A stretch of DNA of 14,929 nucleotides from Actinomycetes bacterium (GCA_023437745.1 JAEZFI010000333.1:1-14929); one strand, 5' to 3'; counted from the stretch's first letter, positions 1 to 6,867 are shown. Notes: a model not told the origin generated them from the letters alone. Numbers and translations: made by a program.

Positions 1-865
1 CGTCCGGCGGCGTTCCTTCCCCCACGGCACGCGCGACCGCCTCGATCATCGCCGGAGTCGCCGCATCGTCGGGCCAGTCGAGCGTGCGGACGGTGTTGGC
101 GACGGTCACGCCGTGCCCGACGGCCAGTGCGGCGAGGAACCGCTTCCGCCGGTCGTCCAGCAACCCCCGTTGGCCCCGCCACGACCAGAGCTGGCGGTGG
201 AGGCGCTGCAGCGCGTCGAGCTCGTGGAGGTTCGAGGCGTCGAGCCGGACCCAGCGGCGCTCCAACCCTGCCTCACGCATCCGCCGCTCGCACCGCCGGA
301 TGTCACCGCGGCGACTCGGCCTCCACAGCTCGGACGTCGCCGCCACGGCACGGAGGTCGATCCCGGGGCAGGGCGTGCGCTCGACGAGGACTGCGCCGGG
401 AAGGCCGGACGCGACCGGGTGGTGCCGCGACGCCATGTTGCTGAGCACGAGCGGGCGATCGGCCGCCACGTCCATCGCCGCCGCGAGCAGGCGCGCGCCG
501 ACGGCGACCGAGGGCGAGAGCGGACCCATGTGATCGGCGGCCCCGAGTCCGGCCCCCGCCACCCCCACGTACGGCAGGCTGATCGGCACCCGCCGGTGGA
601 GCCGGCGCCGCATCGAGCCGAGCGCCCACAGCCCCGACGGCGCGTCGAGACCCTCGCCCGGCGCGTCGTGGACGAGCAGCGTCACCTCCGCTGCGGGCTC
701 CAGCACCGACCACCACGCACCCAGCCAGGCGGACGACTGGCAGGCCAGAGCCCCCGACCGGCGTGCCACGTCGTCCCAGCGGTGGCGCCAGGGTGCGAGG
801 TCGGCCGGATCGCCGAGCGCGATCGCTTTCACCGTTCCCACCGTCGCGTCCGTGGCTGCTCCCAC
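1..865 (-). CDS. CelD/FemX-like GNAT acetyltransferase (3' end beyond window)
   Basis: This frame is open for 288 codons and leaves the window at its left edge, so the C-terminus is missing. Near the N-terminus, residues such as WRHRWDDVA and SSAWLGAWWSVL match the opening of Acetyltransf_6 / CelD (BcsL) proteins. Further on, the stretch containing RRGDIRRCERRMREAGLE and LHRQLWSWRGQRGLLDD, ending in RKRFLAALA, is typical of the second half of that family, whose members transfer acyl groups during polysaccharide or envelope modification. No signal peptide or membrane segment is visible, so it is probably cytoplasmic. I chose GTG at 865 because GGGGGAG lies four bases upstream; in-frame GTGs at 841 and 832 are alternatives. 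It starts 41 bases after the methyltransferase stop, so the two could be co-transcribed, although a possible -10 (TACAGT) lies between them. The family call is fairly firm; the substrate is unknown. Confidence 0.75.
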   Translation of the reverse strand, partial: MGAATDATVGTVKAIALGDPADLAPWRHRWDDVARRSGALACQSSAWLGAWWSVLEPAAEVTLLVHDAPGEGLDAPSGLWALGSMRRRLHRRVPISLPYVGVAGAGLGAADHMGPLSPSVAVGARLLAAAMDVAADRPLVLSNMASRHHPVASGLPGAVLVERTPCPGIDLRAVAATSELWRPSRRGDIRRCERRMREAGLERRWVRLDASNLHELDALQRLHRQLWSWRGQRGLLDDRRKRFLAALAVGHGVTVANTVRTLDWPDDAATPAMIEAVARAVGEGTPPD

Positions 866-884
866 CGTGCTCCCCCGGCCGTCG

Positions 885-890
885 ACTGTA
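885..890 (-). promoter_or_regulatory. Possible -10 for the acetyltransferase gene
   Basis: TACAGT read on the minus strand lies between the methyltransferase stop and the GTG at 865. It would place a transcript start near 878, just before the GGGGGAG ribosome binding site. No convincing -35 was found, so this is a weak call. Confidence 0.3.
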
Positions 891-906
891 CAGAGTTCTG
901 TCGGCG

Positions 907-1698
907 TCAGGCCCGTTGCAGGACGTAGTACCACCAGCTGGTCGACCAGCGGCCGCCGCCCTCGGGATCCCCCGGCAGCGTGCGCAGGTGCCGGAAGCCG
1001 AAGCGCTCTGCCTCCTCGACGGCACGACGAGGCGTGGCCATGTGGGTGAGGAGCTGCGGGGGCACCCGGTCGACCAACCAGCCGTCGCCGGCCCAGAACG
1101 CCCGGTGCGGGAGGCGCTCGCCCATCCGTCGGGCGGTCTGGAGGGCAGCCACCGCGTACCGGCGCGACCCGAGCCTCGGCTTGGGTCGGCTCAGGACGGC
1201 GCGCGGGTCGTGCGACGAGTAGACGAACCGGCCGCCCGGGCGGAGCACCCGTGCGACCTCGGTCAGGCAACGGTGACGAGCGGCGTCGGGGTGCAGGTAG
1301 TCGATGCCGTTGTAGGAGAAGAGCACGACGTCGAACGTCCCGTCCGCCAGCTCGCCGAGCTCCGCAGCATCGCCCACGCGGAGGTCGACACCCGGGAACG
1401 ACCGCCGGGCCGCCTCGATCATCGTCGGTGACACGTCGATCCCGACGTAGCGGCCCGCCCGCTCGGTGAGCGCCGGCGTGGTGCGCCCGGCCCCGACGCC
1501 GAGGTCCAGCACGCTCGCGCCCGGCGGCACGTGGTCGTCGACGAGCTGCCGCTCCGCCGGGCTCAGACCGATGGTCGACGTGTAGGTGGCCACGACTGCG
1601 GCGTCGTCGAACACCCGCCGGTTCCACTCGTGGTCGGGGGTCCCGTCAGGCGGTGCCGCAGCGCCACCCGACGTCCGATCGTCCCGCCCGTCGGTCAT
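907..1698 (-). CDS. Class I SAM-dependent methyltransferase
   Basis: A 263-residue protein with the Rossmann-type methyltransferase core (Methyltransf_11/25 type). Motif I is VLDLGVGAGRTT (residues 63-74), followed by YVGIDVS with the SAM-ribose acidic residue D88. FSYNGIDYL (127-135) is the motif IV region, and LRPGGRFVYSSHD (152-164) is the usual post-core strand. The FSYNGIDYLHPD segment is common in small-molecule methyltransferases of this superfamily, but the acceptor cannot be read from sequence. It starts 31 bases after the rsfS stop. TAAGGT lies exactly six bases before its ATG with no ribosome binding site between, so it is probably transcribed separately as a leaderless mRNA. The acetyltransferase gene follows. 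A joint role in modifying a surface glycan or lipid is possible but not shown. Confidence 0.88.
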   Translation of the reverse strand: MTDGRDDRTSGGAAAPPDGTPDHEWNRRVFDDAAVVATYTSTIGLSPAERQLVDDHVPPGASVLDLGVGAGRTTPALTERAGRYVGIDVSPTMIEAARRSFPGVDLRVGDAAELGELADGTFDVVLFSYNGIDYLHPDAARHRCLTEVARVLRPGGRFVYSSHDPRAVLSRPKPRLGSRRYAVAALQTARRMGERLPHRAFWAGDGWLVDRVPPQLLTHMATPRRAVEEAERFGFRHLRTLPGDPEGGGRWSTSWWYYVLQRA

Positions 1699-1704
1699 CG
1701 GGGC

Positions 1705-1710
1705 ACCTTA
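1705..1710 (-). promoter_or_regulatory. Leaderless -10 element for the methyltransferase
   Basis: TAAGGT on the minus strand ends six bases before the ATG at 1698. That spacing puts the expected transcript start on the A of the start codon. No ribosome binding site lies between them. A small hairpin (GACGC 1713-1717 with GCGTC 1727-1731) overlaps the rsfS stop just upstream. Confidence 0.5.
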
Positions 1711-1729
1711 CCGACGCCCCGCAGGAGCG

Positions 1730-2149
1730 TCAGTCCGTCGGTGCCCAGTCGATGCGAGGGGCGTCCCGGTAGAGGCGCTCGAGCCGGTAGAACTCGCGCT
1801 CGGTGTCCAGGAACACGTGCACGATCACGTCACCGAAGTCGAGGAGGATCCACCGCTGCTCCGTGGTGCCCTCCACCGAGCGTGGCTTGCGATCGAGGAG
1901 GACCCGTAGCTGCTCCTCGACCTCGTCGGCGATCGCCCGGACCTGGCGGGTGTTCCTCCCCGAGGCGATGACGAAGCTCTCGCAGATGCCGAGGATGGGC
2001 CCGACCTCCAGGGCCACGACGTCCGTGGCGCCCTTCTCGTCCGCCGCCCGCGCCGCTGCCACGGCCACCGGGTGTGCGGATCCCGGGACGGTCATCCCCG
2101 GAGCGCTCGCGGCGTCGGCGGCGGTCGTGGGTTCGTCGGTGTCGTTCAT
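1730..2149 (-). CDS. rsfS: Ribosome silencing factor RsfS
   Basis: A 139-residue protein of the RsfS/YbeB/Iojap family. These proteins bind ribosomal protein uL14 and block joining of the 30S and 50S subunits, lowering translation when nutrients are scarce. The family core starts near residue 27 and runs through ATDVVALEVG, ESFVIASGRNTRQVRAIAD (57-75) and WILLDFGDVIVHVF (100-113), which is the diagnostic signature. The first 25 residues are a low-complexity extension rich in Ala, Thr and Pro. Its ATG overlaps the stop of the LCP-like gene (ATGA at 2146-2149), so translation is probably coupled. nadD, an LCP protein and rsfS in this order is a well-known actinobacterial arrangement. Confidence 0.96.
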   Translation of the reverse strand: MNDTDEPTTAADAASAPGMTVPGSAHPVAVAAARAADEKGATDVVALEVGPILGICESFVIASGRNTRQVRAIADEVEEQLRVLLDRKPRSVEGTTEQRWILLDFGDVIVHVFLDTEREFYRLERLYRDAPRIDWAPTD

Positions 2150-3543
2150 CCGTTGAAGTCAGCTCCCAGTGTCACGGTGACGTCGTAGGCCTCGGTCGGC
2201 ACGGTCGAGCGGCTGGCGGTGACGCCCAGCGCCGCGGCGATCCGCTCGGCGGCGGCCGCGCTGCCGTCGCCGTGGTACTCGACAGTCGTCGTCGCGAGGT
2301 CCTGTGTGCGGGCGTTGCCGAAGATCGTGATCTCGGCGCCGGCGGCCACCACCGGCGACGCGGCCCGGGTGGCGGCGCCGTGGTCGGCGGTCCCGTTGAG
2401 GACGCGGGTCCGGGCCCGCTGCCCCGGGAAGGCGGAGGTCGGGTACGGCACGACGCTCGGGACGAGCGCCGCCATGGCCTCGGGGTCGGGGCGGTAGACG
2501 GCGGCACCGGCGGCGCCGGGGATCGGGATCGTCTCGACCGGCAGCGCGGTGTACGACACGGTGGCCGTCGACAGGCGGGTGACCATGCCGGCGAGGTCCA
2601 CCGAGTCGGCGTCGCCCACGACGGGCGTGAAGGGCGCCGCCGTCGGCGCCTTGGCCGGATCGGCCGCGATGGCGGCCATCCAGGCCTTCCACACCAGCTC
2701 GAGCCGGTCGGATCGGTTGATCGCCGCCTCGCCGTCGCTCTTGAACGCGAGGTACTCCGGGATCTGCGACGGCTGCAGGGTCAGCGGCCCTGCGCCGTAG
2801 CGGATCTCCTTGTCGCCGTCCGCGTTGGTCGCGATGAGGGCGTCGGGGTTCTGGATGGTGACCGGGCCGGCGGGCTCGAACAGGTCGACGAGCGCGTCGG
2901 GCGAGAGCGTGACCGCGTCGGTCACGTCGAAGCCGAGGATCGACTCGATCTCGGCCACCCCGGCCTCGACGCCGTTGTCCGCGATGTACTGCGAGAGCTC
3001 GGACCGGCCGGCGTCGGTCTCGACGAGGGTGACGCCCGGGATCACCATGACGACGCCGGCGCCCGCTGGGCACTCGGCGCCCTCGGCGCAGTCGCGGGCG
3101 CCGACGGACGGCAGCTCCACGTAGAGCTGGGCCTCGGTCATGCGGCCGGTCGAGTCCACGTGGATGACGAGGTGGTCGGGCACGGTGGCGACCTGGGCCT
3201 CGTACCCCGGCTTGGCCGGGTCCGTCTCGGTCTCGAAGGACGACCCACCCTTGATGTCGAGGCTGGTGTCGTAGCCCTTCCACACGAGGCTGACGAGCCC
3301 GGCCACGAACACGAGCGTCGCGATGCCGTACGCGATCACGCCCCGACGGCTGACGCCGCCCTTGGCGACGCGAGCCTTCCGCCGGCCGCCCTTCGACGGC
3401 GGCGTTGGCTGCTCCCCGGGTTGCTCGGGGGAACGGGGCCCGTCGCTCCGCCGCCCGCCCTGCCGCTGTTGGCGGGCCCATTCGCGGCTGACCGGAGGGG
3501 TGGCGGAGGCATCATCGGGGCGAGCCGCGGCGATGTCCGTCAT
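2146..3543 (-). CDS. LCP-like envelope protein with LytR C-terminal domain
   Basis: A 465-residue membrane-anchored protein. Residues 1-66 are a basic, Pro/Gln-rich cytoplasmic tail. Residues 67-89 (GVIAYGIATLVFVAGLVSLVW) form one membrane segment, and the rest should be extracytoplasmic. Residues about 120-345 resemble the LytR-CpsA-Psr domain, whose members attach glycopolymers to peptidoglycan. Residues 376-463, beginning ARTRVLNGT, match the LytR_C domain. The LCP core is poorly conserved: the usual R-x-R and DfxRxxRQ signatures are not clear, with only FKSDGEAAINRSDRL (267-281) in that place. Enzymatic activity is therefore uncertain. I chose ATG at 3543 because it overlaps the nadD stop by four bases; a longer frame would run deep into nadD. 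Its own stop overlaps the rsfS start in the same way. Confidence 0.85.
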   Translation of the reverse strand: MTDIAAARPDDASATPPVSREWARQQRQGGRRSDGPRSPEQPGEQPTPPSKGGRRKARVAKGGVSRRGVIAYGIATLVFVAGLVSLVWKGYDTSLDIKGGSSFETETDPAKPGYEAQVATVPDHLVIHVDSTGRMTEAQLYVELPSVGARDCAEGAECPAGAGVVMVIPGVTLVETDAGRSELSQYIADNGVEAGVAEIESILGFDVTDAVTLSPDALVDLFEPAGPVTIQNPDALIATNADGDKEIRYGAGPLTLQPSQIPEYLAFKSDGEAAINRSDRLELVWKAWMAAIAADPAKAPTAAPFTPVVGDADSVDLAGMVTRLSTATVSYTALPVETIPIPGAAGAAVYRPDPEAMAALVPSVVPYPTSAFPGQRARTRVLNGTADHGAATRAASPVVAAGAEITIFGNARTQDLATTTVEYHGDGSAAAAERIAAALGVTASRSTVPTEAYDVTVTLGADFNG

Positions 3544-4124
3544 CGCGGCCCACGATAGAGCCCACGCCGACGGACGATCGACACGACGGCGTCGGGCACC
3601 AGGACGTCGATGGGGCGCCCGGTCGACTCCCACTCACGGAGCCGGGTGCTGGCGACGTCGAGGTGGGGCAGATCGAGGTGGCAGGTGCGCCACTCGGGGC
3701 CGAGGTCGGGGTAGGGGCTGCCGGGCCGATCGAACCAGGCCACGTCGACGAGGGCGGCGAGCTCCTCGGCGCGATGCCACGTCGGGACGCCCGCTGCGGC
3801 GTCGGCCCCGAGGAGCAGGACGGCGCGCTCGCCCGGCCCCGTCAGCTCCTCGACCGTGTCGATCGTGTAGCTGGGCCCCTGCCGGCGCACCTCGACGTCG
3901 CTCACCTCGACGCCGGCGAGTCCCTGGCACGCCGCACGGACCATCTCGAGGCGGACCTCCGCCGGGGTGACCTCCCGGGCCGCGGACTTCTGCCACGGGT
4001 CACCAGCGGGTACCACGACGACATGATCGAGACCGAGCTGCGAGCGGGAGTGCACCGCAGCGACGAGGTGCCCGATGTGGGGTGGGTCGAAGGTTCCGCC
4101 GAGCAGACCCAGCCGTCCCGTCAC
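3540..4124 (-). CDS. nadD: Nicotinate-nucleotide adenylyltransferase
   Basis: A 194-residue protein that joins nicotinate mononucleotide and ATP to give deamido-NAD, an essential NAD biosynthesis step in the cytoplasm. The N-terminal GGTFDPPHIGHL (9-20) contains the HxGH nucleotidyltransferase signature. The family motif SYTIDTVEEL lies at 85-94, and the second ATP-binding motif appears as STRLRE (159-164), normally ISST-x-IR. Length is normal for NadD. I chose GTG at 4124, which places the motif ten residues from the start. An in-frame GTG at 4154 would add ten residues, but it lies too close to the candidate -10 at 4158-4163. The stop overlaps the LCP-like start, making this the first gene of a three-gene operon seen here. 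Confidence 0.95.
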   Translation of the reverse strand: MTGRLGLLGGTFDPPHIGHLVAAVHSRSQLGLDHVVVVPAGDPWQKSAAREVTPAEVRLEMVRAACQGLAGVEVSDVEVRRQGPSYTIDTVEELTGPGERAVLLLGADAAAGVPTWHRAEELAALVDVAWFDRPGSPYPDLGPEWRTCHLDLPHLDVASTRLREWESTGRPIDVLVPDAVVSIVRRRGLYRGPR

Positions 4125-4157
4125 GCCCGTCCCATCCGGAGTGCACCCATGCACCGA

Positions 4158-4163
4158 ATGCTA
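4158..4163 (-). promoter_or_regulatory. Possible -10 for the nadD operon
   Basis: TAGCAT on the minus strand would start transcription near 4151. That leaves about 26 bases before the nadD GTG at 4124, including a GGGACGGG stretch as a weak ribosome binding site. No clear -35 is visible at the expected distance. Confidence 0.35.
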
Positions 4164-4294
4164 GGTGCGGGCGACGATCCCGCCGCCTCGGGTCGAGGCA
4201 CATCCGGGTCGACGCACGCCGTGCTCAACCGGCGGCACAGGATGCCGATAGGTACACGAAGGGTCGGACCGTGACGGAGGGCACCTCCACCACG

Positions 4295-4320
4295 GGAACG
4301 ACTCGGACAGGTTCGACGTT
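4295..4320 (+). promoter_or_regulatory. ECF-type promoter upstream of the sigma factor
   Basis: GGAAC (4295-4299), 17 bases, then CGTT (4317-4320) matches the usual layout of promoters read by ECF sigma factors (GGAAC, 16-17 bases, CGTT). The predicted transcript start is near 4328, leaving a leader of roughly 90 bases before the sigma gene. The rest of the gene-free stretch 4164-4415 holds no open frame I would support. A TTGACG at 4355-4360 has no matching -10. Confidence 0.4.
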
Positions 4321-4381
4321 AGGACCTTCGCAAGGAAAAACCACCCGACAGGGGCCTTGACGAAGGAAGGAGACGACTCGA

Positions 4382-4401
4382 TCCGGGGCTCACGCTCCGG
4401 A
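4382..4401 (+). promoter_or_regulatory. Hairpin touching the sigma factor ribosome binding site
   Basis: TCCGGGGC and GCTCCGGA pair around the loop TCAC, giving an 8-bp stem with one G-U pair. It ends two bases before GGAGGTG (4404-4410), the ribosome binding site of the sigma gene at 4416. The position would suit control of translation, but no regulator or ligand can be named. Confidence 0.35.
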
Positions 4402-4415
4402 CCGGAGGTGACGAG

Positions 4416-5270
4416 ATGAGTGATTCGGTCGGAATGTACCTGAACCAGATCGGCATGGTGCCGCTCCTCAACGCGCAGGAGGAGATCGAGCTGTCGCAGG
4501 CCATCGAGCGCGGCGTCGATGCACGCGCCCGCAAGGAGGCCGGCGAGAAGGGCCGCGAGCTCGACCGGGCGATCAGCGCCGCCGCCTCGGCGAAGGACCG
4601 GTTCATCCGCTCCAACCTCCGGCTCGTCGTGTCCGTCGCCCGTCGCTACCCGCTGCCCCAGGGCATGGAGCTGCTGGACCTGATCCAGGAGGGCAACCTC
4701 GGGCTCGAGCACGCGGTCGACAAGTTCGACTGGCGCAAGGGCTTCAAGTTCTCCACCTACGCCACCTTCTGGATCCGCCAGGCCATCGGCCGGGCCCTCG
4801 ACCAGAAGGCCAGCCTCATCCGCCTCCCCGGCGATCGCTCCGCCGCACTCCGCGCCGCCCTCCGCTCGGTGGCCGGCGACGGCGACGAGCTCGACGACGA
4901 GAACGCGCTGCTGCACCGCCTGTCGACCCCCACGTCGCTCGACCGCACGGTGGGCGAGGACGACGCCAACGAGCTGGTCGATCTCCTCCCCGACTGGCGC
5001 CCGTCGCCCGAGGTCGAGGTGATGGCGTCGGACGAGGACCGGATGCTGGTGGCGATGCTCGACGTGCTCGATCCCCGGGCACGGCGTGCTGTCGAGTCCC
5101 GGTTCGGGTTCGTCGACGGCCGCCGCCACAGCTACCGCGAGGTCGGCGAGGAGCTCGGCGTCACCGCCGAGGCCGCACGCCGCCTGGTGAAGCGGGCCAT
5201 CAACTCCGTGCGTGAGCACGCCCTCGCCTCGCCGCACGCCGCCGAGCTCGCCACCATGGGCGCTGCCTGA
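4416..5270 (+). CDS. Divergent group 2-like sigma-70 factor
   Basis: A 284-residue sigma-70 family protein that would direct core RNA polymerase to alternative promoters. It lacks region 1.1 and starts in region 1.2 (3-33, DSVGMYLNQIGMVPLLNAQE). Region 2 (62-138) is well kept, with LLDLIQEGNLGLEHAVDKFD and FSTYATFWIRQAI. One of the paired tryptophans of primary sigmas is Phe (F118). Region 3 is short: from IRLP (135) to SLDRTVGEDD (174-183) is clearly less than in primary sigmas, and the HMxETINK-like helix is gone. Region 4 (about 206-268) ends with a helix-turn-helix in which VTAEAARRL (249-257) replaces the usual VTRERIRQI. The ATG follows a strong GGAGGTG site at five bases. No anti-sigma gene is adjacent. 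DNA upstream carries an ECF-type promoter match, so it may sit in a sigma cascade. Its regulon is unknown. Confidence 0.92.
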   Translation: MSDSVGMYLNQIGMVPLLNAQEEIELSQAIERGVDARARKEAGEKGRELDRAISAAASAKDRFIRSNLRLVVSVARRYPLPQGMELLDLIQEGNLGLEHAVDKFDWRKGFKFSTYATFWIRQAIGRALDQKASLIRLPGDRSAALRAALRSVAGDGDELDDENALLHRLSTPTSLDRTVGEDDANELVDLLPDWRPSPEVEVMASDEDRMLVAMLDVLDPRARRAVESRFGFVDGRRHSYREVGEELGVTAEAARRLVKRAINSVREHALASPHAAELATMGAA

Positions 5271-5287
5271 CCCGTTCCGACAGGGAC

Positions 5288-5307
5288 CCGGCGGGCGCGA
5301 CCGCCGG
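5288..5307 (+). terminator. Hairpin after the sigma gene
   Basis: CCGGCGG and CCGCCGG form a perfect 7-bp stem around a 6-base loop, 17 bases after the sigma stop. There is no U-tract, as is common for intrinsic terminators of GC-rich actinobacteria. Termination here is inferred. Confidence 0.45.
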
Positions 5308-5321
5308 CGGTCGAACCCGCT

Positions 5322-5350
5322 TTGGCCGAGCGCGCCCGCACTGCGAGACT
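5322..5350 (+). promoter_or_regulatory. Candidate promoter of the DAHP synthase gene
   Basis: TTGGCC (5322-5327), 17 bases, then GAGACT (5345-5350). The second element ends six bases before GTG 5357, the same spacing as the leaderless starts elsewhere in the window. The -10 lacks the first consensus T, so support is moderate. Confidence 0.35.
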
Positions 5351-5356
5351 GGAAGC

Positions 5357-6706
5357 GTGACGATGACGTGGAGCCCCTCCTCGTGGCGCGATCGCGTCGC
5401 GGGCCAGCAACCCGAGTGGCCGGACCCCGGCGCGGTGGAGGCCGCACTCAAGACCATCGCCGGGTACCCCCCGCTGGTGTTCGCCGGTGAGGCGCGTGCC
5501 CTCCGCAACGACCTCGCGAAGGTCGCCGCGGGCGAGGCGTTCCTCCTCCAGGCGGGCGACTGCGCGGAGTCCTTCGAGACCTTCAACGCGAACTCGATCC
5601 GCGAGCGGCTGAAGCTGATCCTCCAGATGGCGGTCGTCCTGACCTACTCCGCCGGCGTGCCGGTCGTGAAGGTCGGCCGGATCGCCGGGCAGTACGCGAA
5701 GCCGCGCTCCAGCGGGACCGAGACCATCGGCGACGAGTCCTTGCCGTCGTTCCGGGGCCACATCGTCAACGACATCGCGTTCACGGCCGAGGCCCGCACG
5801 CCGGACCCCCGCCGCCTGGAGCAGGCGTACCACCAGAGCGCCGCCACGATGAACCTCCTCCGGGCTTTCACGAAGGGCGGATTCGCCGATCTCGGGCAGG
5901 TCCACGCGTGGAACCAGGCGTTCGTCGCGCAGTCACCGGAGGGCACCCGCTACGAGATGCTCGCCCGTGAGATCGATCGGGCGCTCCGGTTCATGGCGGC
6001 GACCGGGCTGGACACCGAGTCGGTGCCCAACCTCCACGAGGTCGACTTCTACACGAGCCACGAGGCGCTCATCCTGGGCTACGAGGAGGCGCTGACCCGC
6101 CAGGACTCGCTCACCGGCGACTGGTACGACTGCTCGGCGCACATGATCTGGATCGGCGAGCGCACCCGAGAGCTCGACGGCGCGCACATCGAGTTCTTCC
6201 GTGGGGTGCACAACCCGATCGGGTGCAAGGTCGGCCCGACCGCCACGCCCGACGAGGTGCTCGCCCTGTGCGAGGCGCTCGACCCCGACCGCATCCCCGG
6301 TCGGCTCACCCTCATCTCCCGGATGGGCAAGGACCGCGTCACCGACGGCCTCCGCCCGCTGCTGGCCGCCGTGCGCGATGCCGGGCACCCGGTGGTCTGG
6401 TCCTGCGACCCGATGCACGGCAACACGTTCACGTCCGAGTCGGGTCGCAAGACGCGACACCTCGACGACGTGCTGGCCGAGATCGCCGGCTTCTTCGCCG
6501 CCCACGACGCCGAGGGCACCTGGCCCGGCGGCATCCACATCGAGCTCACGAGCGACGACGTCACCGAGTGCCTCGGCGGCGGGGAGCCGGTCGCCGACGA
6601 CGACCTCCCGCTGCGCTACGAGACGATGTGCGACCCGCGGCTGAACGGCCGCCAGAGCCTCGACCTCGCGTTCCAGCTGGCAGAGCGCCTCCAGGCCTCC
6701 CGCTAG
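5357..6706 (+). CDS. aroG: Class II 3-deoxy-7-phosphoheptulonate (DAHP) synthase
   Basis: A 449-residue class II (plant/actinobacterial type) DAHP synthase. It condenses phosphoenolpyruvate with erythrose 4-phosphate as the first step of the shikimate pathway. The four metal ligands expected for the family are present: C69 in QAGDCAESF, H354 in DPMHGNT, E396 in HIELTSDD and D426 in CDPRLN. The spacings among H, E and D (42 and 30 residues) equal those I recall for the Mycobacterium tuberculosis enzyme. Substrate-binding segments GRIAGQYAKPRS, SFRGHIVND and NPIGCKVGP are intact. GTG 5357 lies six bases after a possible -10; ATG 5363, two codons later, follows GGAAG at seven bases. Either start is possible. 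A stem-loop after the stop suggests a single-gene transcript. Confidence 0.96.
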   Translation: MTMTWSPSSWRDRVAGQQPEWPDPGAVEAALKTIAGYPPLVFAGEARALRNDLAKVAAGEAFLLQAGDCAESFETFNANSIRERLKLILQMAVVLTYSAGVPVVKVGRIAGQYAKPRSSGTETIGDESLPSFRGHIVNDIAFTAEARTPDPRRLEQAYHQSAATMNLLRAFTKGGFADLGQVHAWNQAFVAQSPEGTRYEMLAREIDRALRFMAATGLDTESVPNLHEVDFYTSHEALILGYEEALTRQDSLTGDWYDCSAHMIWIGERTRELDGAHIEFFRGVHNPIGCKVGPTATPDEVLALCEALDPDRIPGRLTLISRMGKDRVTDGLRPLLAAVRDAGHPVVWSCDPMHGNTFTSESGRKTRHLDDVLAEIAGFFAAHDAEGTWPGGIHIELTSDDVTECLGGGEPVADDDLPLRYETMCDPRLNGRQSLDLAFQLAERLQASR

Positions 6707-6711
6707 ACCCC

Positions 6712-6773
6712 GGTTCCGCGGGACCCCGACGGCCGTTCGCGGCCGCGAGGTGGTCGATCCGGTCCCGCGGACC
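6712..6773 (+). terminator. Large stem-loop after the DAHP synthase gene
   Basis: TCCGCGGGACC (6715-6725) pairs with GGTCCCGCGGA (6761-6771). GG 6712-6713 with CC 6772-6773 extends the stem across one bulged T. A nested hairpin, CGGCCG-TTCG-CGGCCG (6730-6745), sits in the loop. It starts five bases after the stop codon. A second stem, CGCGAGGT (6744-6751) with ACCTCGCG (6771-6778), would compete with both. No U-tract is present. Confidence 0.5.
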
Positions 6774-6796
6774 TCGCGCGTGTGACGCGGGGAATG

Positions 6797-6826
6797 TTGA
6801 CCGTGGCGGTCGGGTTTCGGCACACT
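6797..6826 (+). promoter_or_regulatory. Candidate promoter of the sulfite reductase-cysH unit
   Basis: TTGACC (6797-6802), 18 bases, then CACACT (6821-6826) gives a transcript start near 6833 and a 35-base leader. The leader contains AGGAGA just before the ATG at 6868. GACCG-TGG-CGGTC (6799-6811) is a short palindrome overlapping the -35 and could be an operator; no regulator can be named. Confidence 0.4.
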
Positions 6827-6867
6827 GGAGATTCCCGACTCCCCCAGTCAGGTTTTCAGGAGACCAC

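Noticed and set aside
113..928. Plus-strand open frame across the left end
   Set aside because: The minus strand encodes a recognisable acetyltransferase in a frame without stops. The plus-strand product is low-complexity Arg/Pro-rich sequence.
2074..3558. 494-codon plus-strand open frame
   Set aside because: It is antisense to the LCP-like gene, whose membrane segment, LytR_C domain and overlapping stop/start junctions support the minus strand.
4125..4154. Ten-codon N-terminal extension of nadD from GTG 4154
   Set aside because: The NadD motif normally lies near residue 10, and a -10-like TAGCAT sits only three bases before this GTG. GTG 4124 fits better.
4355..4360. TTGACG as a -35 box for the sigma gene
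   Set aside because: No -10-like element lies 16-19 bases downstream; the region there is part of the hairpin and its GC-rich flank.
4161..5447. 428-codon minus-strand open frame over the sigma factor gene
   Set aside because: The plus strand encodes clear sigma-70 regions 1.2, 2 and 4 with a strong ribosome binding site.
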